Shown: in pieces, positions 48,430 to 60,130 of the stretch
Numbering within the stretch: the stretch's first letter is position 1
Layout of the letters: each line of letters starts with the position of its first letter
Assembly (NCBI GenBank): GCA_050084985.1
Contig: JBITNC010000001.1
Location: forward strand, 171,306,001-171,370,000
Length of the DNA stretch: 64,000 nucleotides
Direction of reading: 5' to 3'
From: Nageia nagi
Lineage: Eukaryota; Pinophyta
The notes under the pieces: generated by a model
What the model was told of the DNA's origin: nothing
Database searches by the model: none
Seen by the model: only the letters and a program-made list of their open reading frames with translations
Program-made: the position numbers and the translations under genes

Positions 48430-49876
48430 TCAGTGCTAGATGGAATGAAAGTGGAATATGAGGTGCTCATGAAAAATAAAATTTGGGACTTGGTTCCTTA
48501 TCTTAATAAAAATAATTTGATTGGTAATAAATATATCTACAAGGTCAAGTTCAATTCAGTATGAGATATTGAAAAATACAAGGTAAGGTTAGTAGCTAAA
48601 GGTTTTGCTCAAAAATATAGTATAGATTATGAGAAAACCTTTGCTTTTATGGTAAATATGCATACTATGAGAGTTATCCTTTCTCTTTCTACAACTCAAG
48701 GATAAAAAGTTTTTCAACTTAATGTCAAGAGTGCATTTCTCAACAATGAATTAGATGTGGAAATATTCATGAACCAACTAGAAGGGTTTATTATGGAAGG
48801 CAAAGAGTCCTTTGTGTAAAAGCTAAAGAAGTCATTATATAGACTTAAGCAAGCACCTCGAGCCTGGTATAGAAAAATTTTAGGGTACTTTACAAATATT
48901 AGTTTCTCTAAGTATTTTTTGACTTTTATCTATATGTGCTCAATCAAAGAAAAGATATGGTCTTGATTCTGTTTTATGTGGATGATCTTTTAATTACTGT
49001 AAATAATGATGAAATCATTCAAGAGTGCATATCTAAACTTAAGGCAACATTTGAAATGATTGATCTTGGTCTTTTGCACTACTATCTTGGAATTCAAGTG
49101 TCTCAATACAATTATTTTACTTACCTTAGTCAATATAAGTATATATCAAACATCTTGTAGAAGTTTAGAATGGAGGAGTGTAGATATGATGCAATCTCAG
49201 TCTCTCCTAGAATCACTATTTTTCTAAGTTGCAATCTCAGTTAGTTGATGTTATAGCTTACAAGCAATTAATTGGTATTCTTTTGTATTTGACTATATCC
49301 AAGCTAGATATTACCTTTGCAATGAATCTAATTGCATGATTCATACAAAAACCTTATGTTGAGCACCTCAATGCTATTAAACAAATCTTGAGGTATGTTG
49401 TAGGGATTAAGGATCTTGCTCTTAAGTATTTCAAGTTATCCTCATTTGTGCTCTCTAGATTCTTAGATTCTAACTATTAGAGAGATAGAGATGATAGGAA
49501 GTCAACCTCTATGTATGTGTTTAGCATTGGTTCAGGTGCTATCTCTTGGGCTTCCAATAAGCAACCTACTATTTTTCTTTCCACCATAGAAGTCAAATAT
49601 TATGCCATGTTTGTTGCAACCCAAGAAGCCATTTGGATAAGGCATATTCTAAAATAAATTAGGTATGAGTAAGGTGGATCATCTTTGATCTTTTCAGATA
49701 ATTAGTCAACTATTTCTTTGGATAAGAATCTAGTGTTCTATCAAAGAACAAAATATGTAGAAATCCATGCCCATTTTATCAAGGAGAAGGTTCTTGATGG
49801 CATCATACACTTGGAGTATTATCCATCCACCTTGAATTTTGCTTATTTATTCACCAAGTCCCTCTTGAAAGCTTAA
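48430..49876 (+). pseudogene. copia-3 reverse transcriptase and RNase H
   Basis: RT signs: NKIWDLVPYLNKNN, KVRLVAKGFAQKYSIDYEKT, LKKSLYRLKQAPRAWY, then LILFYVDDLLITVNNDE with YVDD at 48975-48986 in the open segment 48936-49160. RNase H: YLTISKLDITFAMNLIA, YVVGIKDLALKYF, FLSTIEVKYYAMFVATQEA, ending YYPSTLNFAYLFTKSLLKA at TAA 49874-49876. Several TAG/TAA stops replace Q or W. It aligns end to end with copia-1 478-1730. Confidence 0.9.
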
Positions 49877-50734
49877 TTTTGTAAGCTTAGTGATGCTATT
49901 AGGTTGGTAAAGTTGCCCTTAAGAGTGAAGTTTGAATTCTCACGTTGAATTTATATTTGTGATGACAACTTCACCCCTAAGAGGATTTTGTGTTGTATAG
50001 TGTTGATTTTATTGTACACCTTTGTGGTAAATTCACTTTGCATGAGGAAATTATTATATAAATTGGCCAATCTATCATTATTCATTTATCCATGTGTGAG
50101 GAACTCTTATGTGTCTTTTGGCACTATTCAGTTATCCATATGTGAGGAACTCATATGTGCATACTCTATTTTTGGTCAATCTAACACTGTTTAGTTATCC
50201 ATATGTGAGGAACTCTTATGTGTATTTTTGCACTATTTAGTTATCCATATGTGAGTAACTTGTATGTGCATGCTCTATTTTGTAATGATAATCAACACAT
50301 GTTTTATATACAACAAGTGACTATAAGGTTTTTGGCATGGCATCTTCGTCATGATTTATAGTGCACCATTGATCAATTCATGATGGCATTTGTGTGATTC
50401 ATATATCCTTATTGATATGAATATGATGCATCTAATTGATCTTATTATTTGAGCTACTTATGACTTGTAGGTTACTTTGAGATTGCAAGTTACTTACCTC
50501 AGGTATGCAAGCTCTTGGATACTCTTCATGACTTCTAGATAGATGACTACTTTATGTACATTGAAATCAATTATGGTTAATGATTGTATTTAGCAAAATA
50601 GTGAGTCTCAAACTAGATCTTTCTTACTTCACAAATATGTAAGAATTTTATATCTCTATTATATCTATTTGAAGGAGAACTCTCTTACTTTCTCCTCTTC
50701 TTCTCTCTTACTTGCTCTATCCCAATATTTCATT
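49877..50734 (+). other. 3' UTR of copia-3 with dimeric repeat
   Basis: 858 bp from pol stop to the polypurine tract. Units TTATCCAT(A/G)TGTGAG(G/T)AACT start at 50086, 50132, 50195 and 50241, spaced 46, 63 and 46 bp, that is a 109-bp two-unit repeat present twice. Copia-1 has one pair only. The rest has no feature I can name. Confidence 0.75.
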
Positions 50735-50743
50735 AAGGGGGAG
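50735..50743 (+). promoter_or_regulatory. polypurine tract of copia-3
   Basis: AAGGGGGAG directly before the TGTTGG start of the 3' LTR; primes plus-strand cDNA. Confidence 0.9.
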
Positions 50744-51237
50744 TGTTGGAATGTATAATACATTATTGTAAAGGTTTGTATTAAATATTAAATGTAAGTT
50801 CACTAATACTTAAGAGTATCATTTGATACCTTAAGTATTTAAATGAATATGATAATGTAACTTGTCCTACACTCCATGTCATGAGCATGCCCTTTGGGTA
50901 AAAGGATGTGCATGTCATGCTTTTGTATATTGGATAAAAAGGTGATCCAAAGAGGGATTTTGGCCTATAAATATAAGGCTCCCTCTTTGTAATTACACAT
51001 TAATTATGGATTAAAGTTATGCTATAGGATAGAAGTGTAGGAGTTGAGATTAGGAGGATTGTAAGAGATTTGTATTTGTGATTGAAGTAAAGATCTAGTT
51101 AGTGGATGTACTTCTAGTTGGTGGAATCATTTAAATCTTGTGTTGTGATATTGCTTTGTGAATTTCTTAGATGTAATTGTGAGCTTTAATGTGATCTTGG
51201 TTGATTAGTAATTCTCTTGTTAGTGTTAGTTACTTAA
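50744..51237 (+). repeat. 3' LTR of copia-3 (494 bp)
   Basis: Starts TGTTGGAATGTATAATACAT and ends ACTTAA (terminal CA mutated to AA), followed by TTATA. Equal in length to the 5' LTR. Confidence 0.93.
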
Positions 51238-51242
51238 TTATA

Positions 51243-51640
51243 TCCATCCTTACAAGCTTCACTTCTTGTATTACATGAAACTATCCTTGGAAAAATGCTT
51301 TTCTCTAAGGTTGATTGAAGATGATAAAGTGCATAACTACTCTCTTTTTTTTTAGCCTCCTTTGTTGATATCTTATTAGTTCCTATGAGAGTACTCTAAT
51401 TGGTAGGTTCATTGTAACCTTTTTCTATAATGTCCCAAATTACTACCTTTGAATAGATTCGTCATCTTTATACTCCAATACTCATAATCTTTGTTATTGA
51501 ATTTTGGAATTGGCAATAATTTAATTTTGTATCCATTATACTTTGAACAATAAGAGGATTTGGATCACACTTTTTCAATAACATGGTAAATCATCACAAA
51601 AATACCCATAATATTTATCTAACCAAAATACAAAACTAAT
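51243..51640 (-). pseudogene. copia-2 gag, N-terminal part
   Basis: On the minus strand IPKFNNKDYEYWSIKM (about 51510-51470) is the canonical start motif of Ty1/copia gag. NLFKGSNLGHY follows, and EACKDGYKGSE reads across the copia-3 target site into 42757. A diverged primer site TGATATCAGAATTAG lies at about 51647-51633, next to the LTR remnant. Confidence 0.8.
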
Positions 51641-51649
51641 TCTGATATC

Positions 51650-51908
51650 ATAATGACAATTACAAACTAATTATTCTTATTACATTAAACAAATGAATAT
51701 TACATCAAGTATATATAGTTCTTTGATCAAAATTAAGATACAAATTATTTGAGAATGATATGATCATGTATAATACAGTCAATTAAATGATCAACTAATT
51801 TACATAAATATAACATGTAATCCTTATAGAAGATTAAATAAACCTATTACAATATAATATACATACAACAAAAGATTACAACTGCAATCTACATGAAGAA
51901 TGTTGATA
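51650..51908 (-). repeat. remnant of copia-2 5' LTR
   Basis: Aligns with 32345 to about 32605, the terminal half of the 3' LTR (shared CAATTAAATGAT, TTTACATAAAT, AACCTATTACAAT). The outer 250 bp, including the TG start, is missing: at about 51908 the sequence passes directly into gypsy C RT. Confidence 0.8.
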
Positions 51909-54300
51909 TTCTACTTAGGAGGCTAATATAATTATTGTAAGAAAAAAAATAATGTTTATAATCATCTTTTAGTGGATTTTTAGAATCTTAATTAGGTTTC
52001 CTTTAAAGAAAATTATACATTTCCACATATGAACTAGATTCTAGAGATTGTAGCTCAAGTGGAATGCTTCTCTCTAATAAATGATTTCTTAGGATTCAAT
52101 TATATTTGGTTCAAAGATGAAAACCATTATAAAATGGTATTTATCATTAAGTGGTAAATGTTTTGATTTTAATAAATATCATTTGGATTATCTAAGTCTA
52201 GAACCACCTTTTAAACACCCATGGATCACACATTTTGTAAGCTCATTAATAAGATTATTTTGGTATATCTTGATGATATCACTACATTTTTCATGAGAAA
52301 AATTTTTTGTATAGATCATTTACAAAAAGTATTTTATAAGTGTAGAAATTTTGGGATATCTTTGAATCTGAATAAATTATATTTTACAAAATATGAGGGT
52401 AAGATTCTTACCCAAATTATATCAAAATATGGGTTATGATCAATAGACCTAAACCAAGTGAAGTTCATAATTTTTCTACCCGTACTATAAAATAAAATAT
52501 ATATTTAGTTCTTTTTAGGGAAAATTAATTTTATCCAAAATTTTATCAATGACTACTTATCCACTTTGGTACTGATAATAACATTGTTCAAGAAGGATAG
52601 TAACCTTGTTATGGTCTAAAATAGTTAAAGAACCAGTTGAAAATACAAAAAGGATATAGAAGAGGCATAAATACTTAAAAATCTTTGCTCCATCAAGGAT
52701 TTTATCCTATATTTTTATGGAGGAGAAAAAATAATAGCAATTATGTTAACCCAAAATAATTAAGATTAATAGGAATACTTTGTTGCATTTCATTGTCAAA
52801 CTCTCTGAGATTATGAAGAAAGATACTCATTTATTGAGAAATAAGTATTCATTTTCAAGAAGGAAATTCAAACATATAAGCATTTCCTCTCTACAAGAAA
52901 AAAATTGGTCTATAAAATTCATCCAAATATTAAAAGATGTATTGTGCAAGGTGAAAGAAGTGAATATTGAACTGATTGCATTACAAAATTATTAAATATG
53001 ATATTAAGATCATGAAACTAAAATTGGTGAAAGACATTGTACTTTATGATTAAATGGCAATTATAGGGAATGAAATTTCAAATTTTATAAAAGAGGAAGA
53101 ACAAATTCCAAATCCACATATAGACTAGATTACCCATATTACATTCAACTTCAATATCAAGAAATATTGAGCTAAGCTTAATGCATCTCAAAGAAGATAT
53201 TTTTTGTTACAAGAAAGAAATTACATGATGATTGATGGATTCATATACTATAAAATACTTCAATGGGACTAATCTAAGTTTTTTTGATAAGGATGAAGTT
53301 AAGAGGATATTGAAATGATTTCATAAAGTATTTTGTAATAAGATCCATAGTTGCAAAGATCCTCTAAGTAATATACTATTGGAAAATAATTTTGAGGATT
53401 CTTTCAAAGTTGCAATAACATGTAAAAAGTGTAATAGTTTTGTTAGAAGAAGATGTAAAGCATTTATACCATTAAATTATATAATCATAGAAGAACCATT
53501 TCATCAATTGGGAATAGAATTTATTAGTGTAGTCAATCCACACTCTTCTACTAGATATATGTTTGTGCTCATATCCATTTATTACTTCACCAAATGGGTT
53601 GAGGCAATTGTATTTATGAATATAGCCCAATATGAAATAATTGATATTTTGTACAAGATAATTACTCATTTTGGCATCCCTCAAATTATTATATTTGATA
53701 ATAAAGCAAACTTAATGGGATCTAGAGTATCAAAATTTTTAGCTCAATATAATATCTATTGGAGAGCCTCTTTATCCTTAAGGGAATGGTCTAGTGGAAT
53801 CAACCAACAAGAATTTTATTTGCATAATCAAGAGGATGATTAATTGAAATCATAAACAATGGAACATGAAGTTATATTTAACCCTATGGGTATACCACTT
53901 CAATACAATAGATCAATTAAAATATCTCCATGTGGCTTAGTGTATGATGAGAGACTTATTCTACATATTCATCTTAATCTTCCACTAATACAATTTTTTA
54001 AGGAATATGGATATCTAAAAATCAATCCTCTAAAAAATCATAATAATCAACTTATATAGTTAAAGGAGAGATAAAATTAAGCATATGAGAGATTCAAAAT
54101 AGAATAGACATATTCAAACATTAGTTTGATAAGAACAAAGTCTCATTGGTATAATTCTATTAGGCTTACCTTATGGTAAAATGGAATGAAGATAGAGCAT
54201 ATATGAAAAATAATCACAAGTTAGATTTACTTTGGATTAGGCTCTATACCATTTATAAAATCAAAGTGCATACTAGATGAAAAAAGGATTTGGAGGAAGA
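51909..54300 (+). mobile_element. gypsy C, fragment 3 (RT, RNase H, integrase)
   Basis: Plus strand: ANIIIVRKKN (about 51917), VSFKENYTFPHMN, LGFNYIWFKDENHYK, then the open segment 52221-52439 starting MDHTFCKLINKIILVYLDDI with catalytic YLDD. Integrase at 53379-53843: FHQLGIEFISVVNPHSSTRY (first Asp now Glu), THFGIPQIIIFDN (second Asp kept). C-terminal fragments run to about 54300 (KKDLEEENLRQF). About 28 codons between KRIFN (32344) and ANIII are missing. Heavily decayed. Confidence 0.82.
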
Positions 54301-54309
54301 AAATTTGAG

Positions 54310-54780
54310 GCAATTTAAAATCACTTACATTTATGGTTTTAGTGGTGTTTTTTGTGGGGCAATTTTAAATCATCCCCAAAAAATAATTAAGAGATGGTTT
54401 AAAACCACCCCACAAAAATGCCCTCAAAAAAGATGTACTAGACTAAAAAATGCATATGAAAGTGGCCAATTTGAGGTGGCTTTGAGGGGGTGAAGTAAAC
54501 CTCCACTATATGTGGTTTTGATGGTGAGTTTTATGGGGTAGTTTTTACCCTACACCATAAATCATAAGGTGGAAGTAGATACTTTTCCTCTATCTCACCC
54601 AAAAAAATAAAAAAGCCTACATGGGAACTTTACATGAGCTATTTTCATTTTTGAGGGTATACCTAGTATTTTAATGATATTTGAAGAAAGGAGAAGAGAG
54701 GAGGAGAGGCTTAGAAGTAAAGGTAGGCTATAGGAAAGGAGAGGATAGGTTTAATGAGGCTTTTCATTAGGGAAAGGTAC
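54310..54780. repeat. fold-back sequence after gypsy C integrase
   Basis: Arms 54349-54374 and 54393-54418 form an inverted repeat (22 of 26 bases, all four mismatches transitions) around an 18-bp loop. A second palindromic stretch near 54531-54561 (TTTATGGGGTAG...CTACACCATAAA) follows. The two stretches share GGTTTT(A/G)(G/A)TGGTG and TGGGG(C/T)A(A/G)TTTT, so they look like diverged direct copies of one hairpin unit. A 67-codon open frame over it (54290-54493) is not convincing. The rest to 54780 is purine-rich and unassigned. Confidence 0.6.
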
Positions 54781-56620
54781 ATTCTTCCACATTTTCCATA
54801 CATATCTTAGGAAATTTTCTAAAAACCCATTTTGTGCATATGTTGGGATCATTAGAAACCATGAAACTATGTTTGCATCATGCATATTGTCAAATAATTC
54901 CTAGGCCTTGTGTATTATTATACATTTTGTGTACATAATTATGAAGGAATTCAAAACCCAAACAATCAAGTTACAAACACCATGTAGACACATTCGAACA
55001 CCCAATTCAATTTTTATGCATATTTTAGTAGTGAAATTCAATGGCACCTCGATAGTATTAGGGCTTTTCTCTAAATACTCATTTTGTGCATATTGTGCAA
55101 TCATTGCAAACCATGAAACTATGTTTACATCATGTATTTTATCAAACAATTCTTGAGCTTTATGTATTCTTCCATATTTTTTGTACATGTATATCAAGGC
55201 TTTCAAAACCCAAATATTCAAATTTAACAAACACCATGTAGACACATCTACACACCTGATTCAATTTTTATGAGTATTTTGGCAATGAATTTCAATGATC
55301 CCTTGATAATCCTAAGGATTTTATTTGAAAATCTATTTTTCACATATTGTGTAATCATTGTAGAATGTCAAATTATGTTTGTATCATATATCTTATCTAA
55401 AAATTATCGAGCCTTATATTCTTTCACATTTTGGGTACATGTCTATTAAGGCATTCAAAACCCAAACATTTGAATAGCAAGCATCATGTAGACACTTCCA
55501 CACACCCAATTCAAGTTTTATGAGTATTTTGGCAATGAATTTTAATGCTCCCTTGATAGTCTTAGGTATTTTATCTAAAAATATATTTTTTCCATATCAT
55601 GTAATCATTGTAGATCATGAAATTGTATTTGCATCATGCATCTTATCAAATAATTCATAAGCCTTGTGATTCTTCCATATTTTGTGTACATATATATTAA
55701 GGCATTCAAAAGATAAACATTTGAATCACAAACACCATATAGACATTTCCACATACTTAATTTAGATTTTATGAGTATTTTGGTAGTGAAGTTCAATATT
55801 CCCTTTATATTCTTAGCAATTTTCTCTAAAAATCCATATTGTGCAATCATTATAGACCATGAAACTATGTTTACATCACATCTTGTCAAATAATTTATGG
55901 GCCTTGTGTATTCTTTCACATTTGGCATACATGTCTATCAAGTAATTCAAAACCCAAACATTCAAATTACAAGCACTATGTAGACACTTCCATACATCCA
56001 ATTCAAGTTTTATGAGTATTTTGGCAATGAATTTCAATGATCCCTCAATAATATTAGGAATTTTCTTTAAAAATCTATTTTGTGCATATCATGCAATCAT
56101 TGCAGACTATGAAATATGTTTACATCATGCATCTTGTCAAACAATTCATGGGATAGTGTATCATTACACATTTTGCACACATATCTTAAGGCTTTTTTTT
56201 TTCAAAAACCCATTTTTCATCTTGTCAAATAATTCCTTAGCCTTTGTATTCTTCCACATTTGCATACATATCTTAGGTTTTTATGTGAAACCCCATTTTA
56301 AATCTTATCAAACAATTATTGGGCCTTGTTTATTCTTCCATATTTTACATAAATATCTTAGGACAATTTTTAGAAAACCTAATCTTATGTGTGTCCTATA
56401 ATTTTTGTATACCATGAAACTATATTTGCATCATCCATCTTATCAAACAATTACCTAGCCTTGTGTATTCTTCCACATTTTGTGTACATTTCTTAGGGAT
56501 TTTATTTTCAAAAACCCATTTTGTGTGTATCATACAATCATTCTAGACCATGTAACTATATTTGAATCATTCATATTGTCAAAAAAATCTCAAACCTTAT
56601 GTATTATTCCACATTTTTAT
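54780..56620 (-). pseudogene. tandem PPR (PLS-type) pseudogene array, period about 250 bp
   Basis: The minus strand encodes repeated PPR text. The best segment (55245-54901) has IWVLKALIYMYKKYGRIHKA, QELFDKIHDVNIVSWFAMIA, QYAQNEYLEKS, then IKIELGVRMCLHGVC and the next unit's WVLNSFIIMYTKC. The plus-strand marker for one site (CACCATGTAGACAC or variants) recurs at about 54973, 55226, 55478, 55729 and 55973, a 244-253 bp period, with shorter derivatives to 56620. A normal PLS triplet is near 101 residues; here the unit is about 84, so each copy lacks about 17 residues at the same place. Stops and frameshifts are abundant. Confidence 0.8.
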
Positions 56621-58720
56621 TCCATAAAACTATGTATTCTTACATATTTTTAGAAAATTCATTTTATCCATATCATGCCACCATTTTAGTCCATGAAACT
56701 ATGTCTACATCATAGCTTGCATGGCCAATAAGGTTAGCAATGCATGTATAATTATTCATCCCATGAATAATTAAATAAGAATCACTCATGCTATTAAATT
56801 ATTTACAACCCTCATCCACTAGACTTGTAAGGCTACATGCAAATAGAACACATACAAATGGTTGGTTCCCAAGTGCTTCATCATATCAAAGAGTTTAAGG
56901 GAATCCTTTTTATAGCCATGAATTGCATATCCTCCAAGCATTATAATCCATGAAACTATTTTTACATCATGTATCTTTTCAAATAATTAACATGCCTTAT
57001 GAATGATACCAAACTAAGCATATATATCCATCAAAGAATTTTTCACAATAACATCATAAGGATCCTAAAGAATTTGAAGGGTACTCAAAAGTTAGTGTGT
57101 TTGTAATTTTAAAAATAGGGAATTTAGGCTAAATATTTCCCTAATTGATTACATACAAAACTTGAGGGGTAGTATTTGGCCCAATGCCTTAGCTTTTGGC
57201 ATTCAAAGCATGGAAATAATCATAAGACAAAGCTTGTCTAAAATTTTATACCTAAGAAAATTTTGGTAACTCTATGTTGTTATGAATTCCATAAGCACCA
57301 AGCAAATAAGTCTACATTACAAAAACATGCTTGTAATACTTAGCCAAATATGCTTGTAATATGTTATAAAACTATTTTGGTAAGTTGGCAAAAACATACT
57401 TATAATACTTAACCAAACATGGAAAAAATATATGGTTTTGAAGTGCTTCACATATCATATTTTAAGGGAATCCTTACAATAGCCATGAATTGCATATCCT
57501 TCAATCATAGAAGTCCAAAATATTATTTGTTTGGTGCTTGTAAATAATTTATGAATAGGGGAATTTGTGGTACTAATAGTTTTTTATTTAAGCCTAAATA
57601 TGTTGCATCTTATGTTCTACTTCCAAATATTTATGTTGAAGTGAGCAATTCTATTTCAAATATTTTAGCTAAAAATGGATGTGTCTACTTAGTGCTTGTA
57701 AATTGAATGTTGTGGTAGAACTATAAAGCATATTTGAATTGTTTGAATTTTGAGCATAATTGAAATTATAGAGCATATCTCAATCATTTGAATTTTAATC
57801 TTAATTGAAACTATAGAGCATATTTAAATTCTTTGAGCATAATTGTATAATGATACATCCTAGAAATAATGCAATAAGAGTCACTCCATGTTATTAAAGA
57901 ATTTACATCCATCATCCACTATACTTGCATGGTTGCATGCAAGTAAAACACATACAAAGGTTATGCTATTAGGGTTGGTTCCCAAGTGCTTCAGTAGATC
58001 AAAAAGTTTAAGGGAATCCTTATTGTAGGCATGAATTGAATATCATCCCAATAATTTCATTCCATGAAACTATGTATGCATCATGCATCTTGTCAAATAA
58101 TTATTTAGCCTTATATTTTCTTACATATTTTGCATGCATTATATCAATAAATTCACAACCATGAAATTAGATGTAAAACCATTTTCAACTACTCTTTAAG
58201 GGATGTCCATATCTTCTTCTAGAGCTCCCATTGTGGCACATGTTGGAAGAATGCTCAAAACAATTATAGAGTTTAGCTTTTCATCTAACAATTTTATCTA
58301 TGTAAAAGTCTCTAGAGTCTTTTTAGAAATCCTATTTTCTACATATCCTCAAGATCATTACATTCCATGAAATAGTGTCTACATCATGCATCATGTTAAA
58401 CAATTATTAAGCATTATTTATTCTTCCACATTTTGCATACATGCCTCTCAGGGAATTCACAACCATAAAATTTGACACAAAACCATTTTAAAATAATCTT
58501 TGATTGATTTCCATACCTTCTTCTAGATATCCCATGATAGCAAATACATTATGTGCATATCGTATCATTACAATCCATGAAATTCTGTCTACATCACCTA
58601 CACATCCAAGAAGGTCAATAATTCATGTATACTGATTCATCCCAGGAATAATGCAATAGGGCCTTATGTATTCTTTTATGTTTTGCATACATGTCTATTA
58701 GGCATGGATCATAGTTAAAT
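56621..58720 (-). pseudogene. further PPR gene fragments including E-domain starts
   Basis: Minus-strand pieces include SWIMMLGGYAIHGYKKDSLK-like text at about 56960-56870 and VDLLGHA-type sites at about 56710 and 58610 (CATGGCCAATAAGGTTAGCA; CACATCCAAGAAGGTCAATA). A near copy of the 56860-56960 block is at about 57960-58060 (GGTTCCCAAGTGCTTCA) and another, shorter one at about 57440-57510. They look like the ends of several related PPR genes. 57060-57840 has only weak traces. No intact frame remains. Confidence 0.65.
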
Positions 58721-60130
58721 TTCATCTTATCTATGATATGGCTAGGTATAAGGAGGTTTTTTTTCAAACATCATGGAAAATGCTTGGCTATAAGAACTTG
58801 GAAATAGTGAGGACTATGTATGTGGGATTGACGAATTCATTGATTTTGAAAGAAATAATTTAGGAAACCTTGAAATAATTAGATATCCATGTCAAATTTT
58901 ACAAAATATGGAAACTTTTAGTTTTGATAAGGTTCATGATCACTTGTTTATCCAGAGGATGGTCAATACACATAATGATCTTTTTTACATGGAGAAAAAA
59001 ATCTATTATTTACCAATATGCATCATATGTGTGCACTTCCATGGATGAGTGTCTAAATATGGAACATGTACAAGATGATATTGTTAAAATGTTCAATATA
59101 AATTGCTCACATAATATATAAGAACTATGAGATAATAATGTCAAGTACCAATATATTCTTGATGAATTTCATGGCTTGGTTGAAGATGCTAGCAAACAAC
59201 CTATGAATGGTTCAAAACCCTAACACCCAAATCACTCAAACCATCTATGAGCACTCAAAGAATCTTAAATCATTAAAATCTAATTTTCCTATGATGTGAC
59301 TTGAAAAAAATGACAAAACAAAGTTTAGAGATAGTCCTTAATGCTTCAATGTTGCATATGATGTTCATATTTGAAAGGAGAATAATAAAGAATAGTGGAT
59401 ATCTCAAATCACAAGTCCTTTGGACCTTGTGATTATCCAATTGAGGTGAAACCCCAACTTCAAGAGATTGTGGGTCCCCTAATCCACAATCAAAAGGATG
59501 CTAGAAAAGACCACAATGCCTAAGGTGCAATAATGATTTAGACTCATAAAAAATATGGAAAATTTCTTGGACAATGATAAATGAAAAATATAGTTGACAA
59601 AGCTATGATAAAGATTTGACAAATATGATGTAAGCTTAAAGATCTAGCCAAATGAAAAATTATGATAATAATGAATATGAATTTAAAGCTAAAAATAATA
59701 TATCTAAGGTCTAAAATACAAGAGAAACAATAAAGAAACTTCCAATCCTAGGGTTTGGACCTTAAAGTTCAAACCCTAGGATAAATTAGCCTAAATAATA
59801 TCTATATGACTAGCACAAATACAAATCTATAATTAAATTAAGGATACAAGTCTTCAATTAATAATGCTTTGAGCTTCAAATCTACAATTAACCATGAAAT
59901 CAACCATTCATAATCTAAGTAACACATAAAATAACCAAAAGGTACCTCAATCCATGAAGCATGGAGAAATATGCCCAAGGTGTGAAGAGGAGAGCTCAAG
60001 ATGTCATGTAGCCTTTGCAATGATATCACAAAACCTTGGTACAAGTGTAAAAAAGTATAGAGGTCATAGATTCCATGCAAGAGCATGTTAGAATGCAAAA
60101 TAAGAGGCTTGAAATAAGAGCCCATTGGCT
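58721..60130. other. unassigned DNA
   Basis: A protein-like stretch at about 58900-59050 reads FDKVHDHLFIQRMVNTHNDL on the plus strand in one frame, while the overlapping 65-codon frame (58924-59121) starts MIRFMITCLSRG. I recognise neither. 59130-60130 has no structure that I can name apart from a GGGTTTGGACC...GGTTCAAACCC-type near-palindrome at about 59751-59777. Confidence 0.35.

Larger units (their letters stand above)
42758..51237 (+). mobile_element. Ty1/copia LTR retrotransposon (copia-3), complete with TSD
   Basis: 8.5-kb full-length element: LTRs 42758-43251 and 50744-51237 (both 494 bp), primer site, leader of about 2.7 kb, gag, protease, integrase, RT, RNase H, 3' UTR and polypurine tract. 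Target duplication TTATA at 42753-42757 and 51238-51242. By eye the LTRs differ at roughly 49 of 494 sites with no indels, so the insertion is old. It is the same family as copia-1 but in opposite orientation. It lies in the gag of copia-2. All ORFs carry stops and frameshifts. Confidence 0.95.

Noticed and set aside
49988-50194. Open frame after pol, similar to 351-160 on the minus strand
   Set aside because: Similarity follows from homologous 3' UTRs; the frame runs through the tandem repeat and is not in phase with a start after a known signal.
53472-53684. 70-codon minus-strand frame
   Set aside because: Shadow of the gypsy C integrase frame on the plus strand.
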